Assembly (NCBI GenBank): GCA_046328525.1
Contig: JAXLWK010000005.1
Location: 372,001-436,000 of the forward strand
Direction of reading: 5' to 3'
DNA length: 64,000 nucleotides
Origin: JBDHWG01 sp046328525
GTDB taxonomy: Bacteria; Chloroflexota; Anaerolineae; Epilineales; JAHCIE01
Below, one piece after another: positions 49,815-58,765 of this stretch. Each line of letters starts with the position of its first letter. Position 1 is the stretch's first letter. A model generated the notes under the pieces. That model worked only from the letters and a program-made list of their open reading frames with translations, was not told the origin of the DNA and searched no databases. A program made the translations under genes and the position numbers.

Positions 49815-50807
49815 TCATCCCAGCTCGACACAGAAGGGCTTGAATGCGGCGCGGGCCTCGCTGCCCAACCCGGTGAGAAACGCCCGCTCGGCCGCGGACG
49901 CCGCGCCCAGGACACGGACGCCGTCAATGTGGTAAGTGTCGAGCCAGTGGAACACGCAGGCGCGAACGAACTCCTGGGCCGGGAAAAGGCCCGAGCGCTC
50001 GTCCCTGTGTTCGTAGTCGAAGCGCGCGGCGCCCACGCTGTTGGCCTCGCCGAGCGGCAGCGCGTACCAGTAGCCGTAGTCAATCTGGGCCAGCGTCCCC
50101 AACGGATCACCCTGCCCCGCCTCCATCTCGACAATCACCCGAATTCCGCGCCGATGGCACTCGTCCACCATGTCCTTGAAGCTATCCACCTGGGCGCACT
50201 CGCCGGCCGGAAAGAAGGGCCGGCTCACGTCGTAGCCAAGCGCCGGCGTCGTCGCCACGCTGGGGACGATGATCACGCCCACGCCGCCGGCCGCCATCTC
50301 GTCCAGCGCCTCGCCCACGGCGCGGCAGGCGGGCATCGCGCCGCCGAAGCATGGGCTGTCGGGCGTCAGGCGCGCCCGCCGCATCGTCTCGTCGAGGGCC
50401 AGCGGGGCGTCGTCGTGCCGCCAGATGTAACCGGCGCCGCGGATCTGTCCATCGGCGATGCAGATGGTGTTTGCCGTTCGGTCCGGCGGCAGGCACGGCG
50501 AGAGGGGGTCGGTCACCGTGACCCAGCGGCCGCTCAGCCACGGCGTCACCGACAGCACCTGGAAACGGTAGCGATACTCGCCGTTGGGCAGATGCCACGC
50601 GCAGCGCCACCACCCGCGCCCATCCCCCTGCATCGGCTGCGGCAGCCAGGCCGTGAAATCGCCCACCAGGTTGACAGCCGCGTTGCGCGGAGCAAAGAAT
50701 GAGAAGGTCACGTCAGCGCCGGCGGGAGGGGCTTTCGCCAGCCCCGGCCCCCCGCCGCCGCGCATGAGCCGCGCCGCGTTCCTCGGTAGAAGCGCGTCCC
50801 ACGTCAT
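49815..50807 (-). CDS. Truncated branching-enzyme-like GH13 protein (CBM48 plus half barrel)
   Basis: A 330-residue protein. Residues about 28-105 are a CBM48 glycogen-binding domain (VTFSFFAPRNAAVNLVGDFTAW). What follows resembles the start of a GH13 barrel (GVGVIIVPSV, DECHRRGIRVIVEME, WLDTYHIDGVRVLG). It stops just after the DGxR segment. The GH13 nucleophile position (DGxRxD) reads DGVRVLG, so the aspartate is missing, as are the later acid/base and stabiliser regions. Full-length enzymes have about 630 residues or more. It is probably a non-catalytic glycan-binding protein or a decaying gene. GGAGGGAGGG precedes the ATG at 50807. Confidence 0.75.
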   Translation of the reverse strand: MTWDALLPRNAARLMRGGGGPGLAKAPPAGADVTFSFFAPRNAAVNLVGDFTAWLPQPMQGDGRGWWRCAWHLPNGEYRYRFQVLSVTPWLSGRWVTVTDPLSPCLPPDRTANTICIADGQIRGAGYIWRHDDAPLALDETMRRARLTPDSPCFGGAMPACRAVGEALDEMAAGGVGVIIVPSVATTPALGYDVSRPFFPAGECAQVDSFKDMVDECHRRGIRVIVEMEAGQGDPLGTLAQIDYGYWYALPLGEANSVGAARFDYEHRDERSGLFPAQEFVRACVFHWLDTYHIDGVRVLGAASAAERAFLTGLGSEARAAFKPFCVELG

Positions 50808-51084
50808 GGGCCCTCCCTCCGCCTGTCGCATGGCTAGACCTGCCGCGGTGGACGCCTCGTTCGTGATCCAACCCTTCACGCCACCACTCAAGTGAGGGAC
50901 TTGATTCACAACCACCCCTTGACGCCAAAGACTCAATGCTCGCCTTACTGCACGTCACCAGCGTATCACACGGCGCTCATAGATTCGCTTAGGGATTCGC
51001 TAATGTGTCACGCCTGGCGCTATTTTGTAAGGATTGTCTGCCTTGGGGGGCTGGCGGACGAAGGAGCGGCCATGTCGCTAGAAA

Positions 51085-51113
51085 TTGACAAAAGCGCGCG
51101 TCGTCACTAAAAT
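51085..51113 (+). promoter_or_regulatory. Consensus promoter of the ABC importer operon
   Basis: TTGACA (51085-51090), 17-base spacer, TAAAAT (51108-51113) on the plus strand. The start near 51120 leaves a leader of about 200 bases. The gap between the GH13 gene and this operon holds no other gene that I can support. Confidence 0.8.
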
Positions 51114-51320
51114 CGAGCCACTCGGCCGGTCGCGTCGTCTACGCATCTCGCCACCGAGGCAGGCGCCGCCCTGCTGCGCGCCCTCACTCCCTGTCCACAA
51201 CCGCTTGCAAACCGATTTTCCATCCCGACGAGGAGGTGTGACCGCCCGAAGGACCCTGCTTCTACCGCGAGCCTCGTGAAGACGTCCTCAACAGACCTGC
51301 ATTCTCTTGGAGGAGAACAG

Positions 51321-53033
<1,713 letters not shown>

Positions 53034-53042
53034 GGGCACATT

Positions 53043-53098
53043 CCCTCACCCTCTTCCCCCCTCTCCCATTTTGGGAGAGGGGGCAGGGGGAGAGGGAG
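53043..53098. repeat. CCCTCACCC-family palindrome between importer genes
   Basis: CTCTCCCATTTTGGGAGAG turn with long C-rich and G-rich arms. Its right arm ends GAGAGGGAGGAG, which is the Shine-Dalgarno sequence of the permease gene. Confidence 0.85.
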
Positions 53099-53108
53099 GA
53101 GAGAACGC

Positions 53109-54077
53109 ATGCAGGGTTACATTCTGCGCCGGGTGCTCCAGGCGATCCCCCTCGTGCTTGGCATCACCATCCTGGTCTTCGCCCTGGTTCACGCGGCGCC
53201 CGGCAGCCCGCTGGCCCAGTTCGAGTTCAACCCGAACATCAAGCCCGAGGACATCGCCCGCATCCGCGCCAACCTCGGCCTCGACCGGCCGCTGTACGAG
53301 CAGTACCTGCGCTGGGTGTGGGGCATGGCGCGTGGCGACTTCGGCATCTCCATGATCACCGGCCGCCCGGTCATCGAGCGCATCGGCGAGCGTATCGGCA
53401 ACACCCTCATCCTCTCCGCCGCCGCGCTGCTCATCGCCCTCGTCATCTCCGTCCCCATCGGCGTCTACTCCGCCGTGCGGCGCGGCAAGCTGTTCGACCA
53501 CACAGCGACCATCCTGTCCACCGCCGGCCAGGCCATCCCCGCCTTCTGGCTCGGCCTGGTGTGCATCCTCCTGTTCGCCGTGGAGTTCAAGGAGTGGGGG
53601 CTACCGTCCTTCCCCTCCGGCGGCATCATCAGCACCGGCAAAGCGTTCAACTTCGGCGACATGCTGTGGCACCTGGTCTTACCCGCCACCGTGCTGGCGA
53701 TCGGCTTCATCGCCGCCTGGTCGCGCTACATCCGCTCCAGCATGCTGGAAGCGATGGGCCAGGACTACGTGCGCACCGCCCAGGCCAAGGGCCTGGCCGA
53801 CTACAAGGTCATCTTCGGCCACGCCCTGCGCAACGGCCTCATCCCGTTCGTCACCCTGATTGGCCTGGCGCTGCCGCTGCTGTTCAGCGGCGCGCTCATC
53901 ATCGAGGTCATCTTCTCGTGGCCCGGCATCGGCCGCCTGGCTTACGATGCCGCGACCGAGCGCGACTACACGACGATCATGGGCCTGGTTACGATCACCG
54001 CCGTCATCGTCATTATCGGCAACCTCGTCGCGGACATTGCCTACGGCATCTTGGACCCGCGCATCCGCTACGATTGA
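53109..54077 (+). CDS. ABC importer permease, DppB type
   Basis: A 322-residue permease with six transmembrane segments. It shows the long periplasmic loop after helix 1 (GSPLAQFEFNPNIKPEDIARI...) and the EAA loop DYVRTAQAKGLADYKVIFGHALRNGLIPFVT, which docks the ATPase. The ATG follows a Shine-Dalgarno sequence donated by the palindrome. Ten bases separate it from the next gene. Confidence 0.95.
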   Translation: MQGYILRRVLQAIPLVLGITILVFALVHAAPGSPLAQFEFNPNIKPEDIARIRANLGLDRPLYEQYLRWVWGMARGDFGISMITGRPVIERIGERIGNTLILSAAALLIALVISVPIGVYSAVRRGKLFDHTATILSTAGQAIPAFWLGLVCILLFAVEFKEWGLPSFPSGGIISTGKAFNFGDMLWHLVLPATVLAIGFIAAWSRYIRSSMLEAMGQDYVRTAQAKGLADYKVIFGHALRNGLIPFVTLIGLALPLLFSGALIIEVIFSWPGIGRLAYDAATERDYTTIMGLVTITAVIVIIGNLVADIAYGILDPRIRYD

Positions 54078-54087
54078 GCGAGGCCCT

Positions 54088-55032
54088 ATGGCGACCACTG
54101 AGAACACACCCCATGTAGCGACAGCGCCGGAGGCGCACGTCTTGCCCCACGGCTTCGTCGTGCCGCAGCGCAAGAGCCAGGGCTTCTGGGCCAGGGGCAT
54201 GCGCCGCTTCCGCCGCAACAAGATCGGCATGGCGGCGACCGTCGTGTTCATCCTCCTCGTCCTCATGGCGATTGGCGCCGACGTCATCTCGGCCAACGTT
54301 ACGCACAAGAAATACTCCGACCAGAGCCTCCTCAACGCCTTCAAGCCGCCCCTCTCCCCCGGCTACATCCTGGGCGCGGACGAGCTAGGCCGCGACGTGT
54401 TCACCCGCATCGTCTACGGCGCGCGCGTCTCCCTCAGCGTGGCTGGGCTTACCGTCCTCATCGCCCTCACCATCGGCACGCTCCTCGGCCTGCTGGCCGG
54501 CTTCTACGGCGGCGTCACCGATAACGTCCTGATGCGCTTTGTGGACATCGTCATCGCCTTACCCGGCCTGTTCATTCTGATCCTGATCGCCACGTTCTTC
54601 TCGCCCAACGTCGTCGTGCTGTCCATCGTCATTGCGTCCCTGAGCTGGACCGGCATCTCGCGCCTTGTGCGCGGCGAAGTCATGTCGGTCAAGGGGCGCG
54701 ACTACGTGGACGCGGCACGGGCGGTCGGCGCGTCTAACACGCGCATCCTGTGGCGGCACGTGCTGCCCAACGTCATCAACGTCATGATCGTGTGGGCATC
54801 GCTGACCGTGGGCGCGATCATCCTGACCGAAGCCGCGCTGAGCTACCTGAGCTTCGGCATCCAGCCGCCGGTGCCCAGCTGGGGCAACATGCTGTCCAAC
54901 TCGCAGCAGTACATCTACCGCTCGGTCAGCCTGGTCATCATTCCCGGCTTCTTCATCTTCATCACCGTGCTGGCCGTCAACCTGATGGGCAACGGGTTGC
55001 GCGACGCCCTCGACCCGCGCGCCAAAGACTAG
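54088..55032 (+). CDS. ABC importer permease, DppC type
   Basis: A 314-residue permease with an N-terminal cytoplasmic stretch and six helices. The characteristic LGADELGRDVFTRIVYGARVSL follows helix 1, and the EAA loop is GRDYVDAARAVGASNTRILWRHVLPNVINVM. It pairs with the DppB-type subunit. GCGAGG precedes the ATG at 54088. Confidence 0.95.
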   Translation: MATTENTPHVATAPEAHVLPHGFVVPQRKSQGFWARGMRRFRRNKIGMAATVVFILLVLMAIGADVISANVTHKKYSDQSLLNAFKPPLSPGYILGADELGRDVFTRIVYGARVSLSVAGLTVLIALTIGTLLGLLAGFYGGVTDNVLMRFVDIVIALPGLFILILIATFFSPNVVVLSIVIASLSWTGISRLVRGEVMSVKGRDYVDAARAVGASNTRILWRHVLPNVINVMIVWASLTVGAIILTEAALSYLSFGIQPPVPSWGNMLSNSQQYIYRSVSLVIIPGFFIFITVLAVNLMGNGLRDALDPRAKD

Positions 55033-55036
55033 CCCC

Positions 55037-55089
55037 CGCCCTCACCCCCTGTGCCCCCTCACCCTGCCCTCTCCCACAAGGGGAGAGGG
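55037..55089. repeat. CCCTCACCCC-family palindrome after the importer operon
   Basis: CCCTCACCCC... CTCTCCCACAAGGGGAGAG. The downstream copy of the GTAGGGGCAGG palindrome follows at 55115-55143. Confidence 0.8.
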
Positions 55090-55114
55090 TTCTGATCTCG
55101 ATGCAGACGCTGTC

Positions 55115-55143
55115 GTAGGGGCAGGTTTCAAACCTGCCCCTAC
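55115..55143. repeat. GTAGGGGCAGGTTT palindrome, second copy
   Basis: GTAGGGGCAGGTTT pairs with AAACCTGCCCCTAC. The flanks agree with 11201-11229. Confidence 0.85.
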
Positions 55144-55239
55144 CACCGCCAGCGGTTTGCAGCGATCATTCGGTGAGCGGCATAGGTCGTTACTCCATGC
55201 GCCACCGGCGGCGGGTTCGCCCTTCTTGACGCGCGCGCG

Positions 55240-55245
55240 TATAAT
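55240..55245 (+). promoter_or_regulatory. -10 element of the acyltransferase gene
   Basis: TATAAT about 42 bases before the ATG. TTGACG upstream is only eight bases away, so it is not a -35; TTCGCC at 18 bases is weak. Confidence 0.4.
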
Positions 55246-55286
55246 ACAGGCGAAGTTTTCGTCGTGTTAGAGGGGAGGGTAAGCCC

Positions 55287-57023
55287 ATGGCCCGCCGACG
55301 TCGCGAAGCCCTGTCTTCCGTGGATACCGCATGGCTGCGGATGGAAGACCGAGACAACCTCATGATGATCACCGGCGTCATGATGTTCGATCAGCCGCTG
55401 GACTACGGGCGCGTCAAGGCGACGCTCGAAGAGCGGTTGCTGCGCTGGGATCGTTTCCGCTCCAAGATTGTCGAACCCAGGTTAGGCTCCCCCTACTGGG
55501 AAGTAGACCCCAACTTCGACATCAACGACCATCTGCGGCGGTTCAAGTTGCCGCCGCCCGGCGACAAGGAGATGCTGGAGCGCCTCGTCAGCCACCTGAT
55601 GAGCACGCCCCTCGACCTCACTCGCTCGCCGTGGGAGTACCATCTCGTCGAGGGTTACGGCGAAGGCAGCGCCCTCATCGGGCGCATCCACCACAGCATG
55701 GCCGACGGCATCGCCCTCATCGGCGTGCTCCTCGGCATGACGGACAACGAGCCGGATGCGGCCTGGGTAGACGACCGCCCGCGCCGGCGACGGCGCAAGC
55801 CCGGCAACCCCCTGCTGGCCCTCCTCCGCCCCGTGACGGACCTCGTGGACGGAACGCGCAAGGTGACCGAGAGTGTCGTCAACGAGGGCGTGGACCTTAT
55901 CAGCCATGCAGACCACGCGCGCAAAGCCGCCGAGATCGGCTTCGACAGCGCGCTGACGCTGGGCCGTCTCTTGTCCCTCCTGCCCGATCCGCCGACGTCT
56001 TTGAAGGGCAAGCTCGGCCCGGACAAGCACGCCGCGTGGTCGGAGCCGATCCCCCTCGAAGACGTGAAGACAATCGGCCGCGCCATGGGCGGGACGGTCA
56101 ACGACGTTCTCCTTACCGCCGTCACCGGCGCGCTGCGGCGCTACCTAATCTCCCAGGGCGAAGACATCGAGGACAAGACCATCCGCGCCGTTGTTCCCGT
56201 CAACCTGCGCTCGCCTGACGCCCCGTTGACCCTCGGCAACCGTTTCGGCCTGGTCTTCCTCGATCTGCCCATCGGCACAGACAAGCCGCTGGAGCGCCTG
56301 TACCGCATCAAGGCGCGCATGGACGAGATCAAGTCCTCGCCCGAAGCGGTGGTCGTGTTCGGCATCCTCAACGCCGTCGGCATGACGTCGCAAGACGTGC
56401 AGAGCATGGTGATCGAGATGTTCGGCGCGAAGGGCACCGGCGTCATGACGAACGTGCCCGGCCCGCGCCAGACCATCTACCTCGCCGGCCGCCCCGTGCG
56501 CAACATCATGTTCTGGGTGCCGCAGTCCGGCCGCCTCGGTCTCGGCGTCAGCATTCTGAGCTACGCCGGCGATGTCGTGGTGGGCGTGGCGACCGACGCG
56601 GGACTGGTTCCGCACCCGGAGGCGATTGTCTCCGACTTCCAGGTCGAGCTGCGCTTCCTGCTGGACATGGCCTCCACGTTCAGCGCCCGCGCCGCCGCGT
56701 CGCAGCGCGAGAGCGCCGAGGCGCAGGAGTCCCATCCGACGGAGATCACGGACGCCGAGGCGACAGACCCCTCCGGCACGCCGCATCCGGCCCCGCGCAG
56801 CCGCCGCAAGAAATCGTCGAAAGCCCCGCCGCCGGCGACAGACACGGCCAGCCAGGTCACGGCCCAGGCCGCCGCCTACAGCTACCCACACGAGGCCTTC
56901 GGGGGCAGCCAGCCGACCAACGGCTCGACCGCGCACTGCCACGCCCTGACGAAGGCGGGAGCGCAGTGCCGCAACAAGCCGCTCCCCGGCTCGACCTACT
57001 GCCGCATCCACCAGCCGGAGTAG
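55287..57023 (+). CDS. Wax ester synthase/diacylglycerol acyltransferase-like with zinc-knuckle tail
   Basis: A 578-residue acyltransferase of the WS/DGAT family. The catalytic HHxxxDG is intact as HHSMADG (H135, H136, D140, G141), and the second domain has GGTVNDVLLTAVTGALRRYL, NRFGLVFLDLPIG and MTNVPGP. These enzymes esterify fatty acyl-CoA with alcohols or diacylglycerol for storage lipids. Beyond residue about 470 is a low-complexity Ser/Ala/Pro stretch and then a C-terminal motif with three cysteines and a histidine (CHALTKAGAQCRN..STYCRIHQ), similar to the DUF5763-type metal knuckle. GGGAGGG precedes the ATG. Confidence 0.9.
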   Translation: MARRRREALSSVDTAWLRMEDRDNLMMITGVMMFDQPLDYGRVKATLEERLLRWDRFRSKIVEPRLGSPYWEVDPNFDINDHLRRFKLPPPGDKEMLERLVSHLMSTPLDLTRSPWEYHLVEGYGEGSALIGRIHHSMADGIALIGVLLGMTDNEPDAAWVDDRPRRRRRKPGNPLLALLRPVTDLVDGTRKVTESVVNEGVDLISHADHARKAAEIGFDSALTLGRLLSLLPDPPTSLKGKLGPDKHAAWSEPIPLEDVKTIGRAMGGTVNDVLLTAVTGALRRYLISQGEDIEDKTIRAVVPVNLRSPDAPLTLGNRFGLVFLDLPIGTDKPLERLYRIKARMDEIKSSPEAVVVFGILNAVGMTSQDVQSMVIEMFGAKGTGVMTNVPGPRQTIYLAGRPVRNIMFWVPQSGRLGLGVSILSYAGDVVVGVATDAGLVPHPEAIVSDFQVELRFLLDMASTFSARAAASQRESAEAQESHPTEITDAEATDPSGTPHPAPRSRRKKSSKAPPPATDTASQVTAQAAAYSYPHEAFGGSQPTNGSTAHCHALTKAGAQCRNKPLPGSTYCRIHQPE

Positions 57024-57107
57024 TGGAAGCCAGCGACAGGAGAACGACGGGCGACGGAGAAGCGCCAGGCTGAAGCGCCTGCGCCCGCTGACCGCTCACA
57101 GTAGACA

Positions 57108-57764
57108 TCACCGGCTGCGGATGACGCCGACGCGGTCGCACCACAGGCGCACGGGGCACACCGAGCAGCGCGGCGACGTCGGGTGGCAGATGTTTTGGCC
57201 CAGGGCGACGAGCAGCGTGTTGATCTCGATCCAGTACTGCGGCGGCAGCTTCTCCCGCAGCGCCATCTCCGTCTGTTCCGGCGTCTTTGTTTGCACGTAG
57301 CCCCAGCGGTTCGTGATGCGGTGGACGTGGGTGTCCACGCAGATGCCGGGCTTGCCGTAGCCCGCTGTCAGCACAAGATTGGCCGTCTTGCGCCCGACCC
57401 CCGGCAACGCCAGCAGCGTGTCCAGGTCATCCGGCACCACCCCGCCATGCTCCTCGACGAGAATCCGACTCAGGTCGAGCAGCGTGCGCGCCTTGTTGCG
57501 GTAGAAGCCGACCGGGTAGATCGCCGCCTCGATTTGCTCCGCCGTCAGCGCCAGCATCGCCTGGGGCGTGTCGGCCAGGGCAAACAGGCGCGGCGTGACC
57601 TGCGCCGTTGTGCGGTCCTGGGTGCGCAGGCTCAGGATCGTCGCCGCCAGCACGCGGAACGGCGTCGTCCCGCGCGCCGCCATCGCGTCCACGAGGGGCG
57701 TGTCCCAACCGGGGGCGGCCTGGCGGAGGGCGGCCAGGGCCGCGTGAATGTCTTCGTCGCGCAT
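57108..57764 (-). CDS. nth: Endonuclease III
   Basis: A 218-residue DNA glycosylase/AP lyase that removes oxidised pyrimidines. The helix-hairpin-helix LPGVGRKTANLV holds the catalytic lysine (K126), and VDTHVHRI holds the aspartate (D144). The 4Fe-4S cluster pattern C-x6-C-x2-C-x5-C is intact (C193, C200, C203, C209). It lies four bases after the TSUP permease gene on the same strand. Confidence 0.96.
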   Translation of the reverse strand: MRDEDIHAALAALRQAAPGWDTPLVDAMAARGTTPFRVLAATILSLRTQDRTTAQVTPRLFALADTPQAMLALTAEQIEAAIYPVGFYRNKARTLLDLSRILVEEHGGVVPDDLDTLLALPGVGRKTANLVLTAGYGKPGICVDTHVHRITNRWGYVQTKTPEQTEMALREKLPPQYWIEINTLLVALGQNICHPTSPRCSVCPVRLWCDRVGVIRSR

Positions 57765-57768
57765 GGGC

Positions 57769-58536
57769 TTACCGGAACAAGTAGATAACGCCGACGACGT
57801 AGCCGATAATCACGACAATCGTCCGCAGCGTGCTCGCCTTGACGCGGCTCGCTAGCCGCCCGCCCAGCACGCCGCCGAGCAGCGCTCCGATCATCATCAC
57901 CGGCACCGCGATCCACAGCACCTTGCCGGAGAAGACGAAGAAGAGGGCCGCCGCCAGGTTGACGCACAGCGAGAGCGCCTGCTTGAGCGCGTTGATGCGC
58001 GTCAGGTTGTCGTGGATGACCAGGCCGAGGACGGCGATCAGGATGACGCTCAGCCCCGCCCCAAAGTAGCCGCCGTAGACCGACGCCAGGAACACCGGGC
58101 CGATGGACCACGCCTCGCTGACCTGCGTCTGCTCCGGCGAGGTGAGGCGGCGAACGACCCAGCCGCGAATGCGGTCCTGAAAGAGCAGCAGCGTCGAGGC
58201 CATGATGATGAGCCACGGCACGAGAATGCGGAACAACGCTTCCCCCGTCAGCAGCAGCAGAATCCCGCCGGCCAGGCCGCCGACCACGCCCACCGGCGCC
58301 AGCAGCCGCACCCGCCGCCGCTGCCCGGCCAGGTCCGCCCGCTGCGCCATCGTCCCCCCCAGGTAGCCGGGAAAGAGCGACACAGTGTTGGTGACGTTCG
58401 CGTTGAGCGGCGGAACGCCCATCGCCACCATCGTCGGGAAGGTGATGAGTGTGCCGCCGCCAGCGATGGCATTGACGGCGCCGGCGCCGACGGCCGCCAG
58501 GCCGAGCACCAATAGATTCAATAGACTCAGGTCCAT
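57769..58536 (-). CDS. TSUP-family permease (TauE/SafE)
   Basis: A 255-residue membrane protein with about eight hydrophobic segments and two internal repeats: AVNAIAGGGTLITFPTMVAMG near the N terminus and YGGYFGAGLSVILIAVLGL in the middle. Members export sulfite, sulfonates or other small acids; the substrate is unknown. GGAG lies ten bases before the ATG. It is cotranscribed with nth, with no clear functional link. Confidence 0.9.
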   Translation of the reverse strand: MDLSLLNLLVLGLAAVGAGAVNAIAGGGTLITFPTMVAMGVPPLNANVTNTVSLFPGYLGGTMAQRADLAGQRRRVRLLAPVGVVGGLAGGILLLLTGEALFRILVPWLIIMASTLLLFQDRIRGWVVRRLTSPEQTQVSEAWSIGPVFLASVYGGYFGAGLSVILIAVLGLVIHDNLTRINALKQALSLCVNLAAALFFVFSGKVLWIAVPVMMIGALLGGVLGGRLASRVKASTLRTIVVIIGYVVGVIYLFR

Positions 58537-58617
58537 GGGGTAGATTCTCCGGGCGTGGTCATACGCGACTGCGCGGCCTAGAGCATAACCCGCCTCAGGA
58601 TGCCTGTCAACTCTCGC

Positions 58618-58765
58618 GGCGCGTCACTCCGTCACCTCGTCACTCCGTCACCCCGTCACCTCGTCACTCCGTCACCCCGTCACCCCGTCACGCCACCACC
58701 GCGTCACCCTGCCAGCCCGTCACCTCGTCACCTCGCCACTCCGTCACTCCGTCACCGTGTCACTT
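58618..58765. repeat. CGTCACYC 8-bp tandem array ending at a stop codon
   Basis: About eighteen units of CGTCACTC, CGTCACCC or CGTCACCT, with a few mutated units. The stop codon of the GT-C gene (TCA at 58752-58754, read on the minus strand) lies inside the array, so its last codons (VTR) come from it. A shorter array is at 35617-35652. It is not a CRISPR: the units are contiguous, without spacers. Confidence 0.85.

Noticed and set aside
55226..55245. TTGACG and TATAAT as a promoter pair
   Set aside because: The spacing is only eight bases, far too short for sigma-70.
58618..58765. Possible CRISPR array
   Set aside because: The 8-bp units are contiguous with no spacers, and no cas gene is present.
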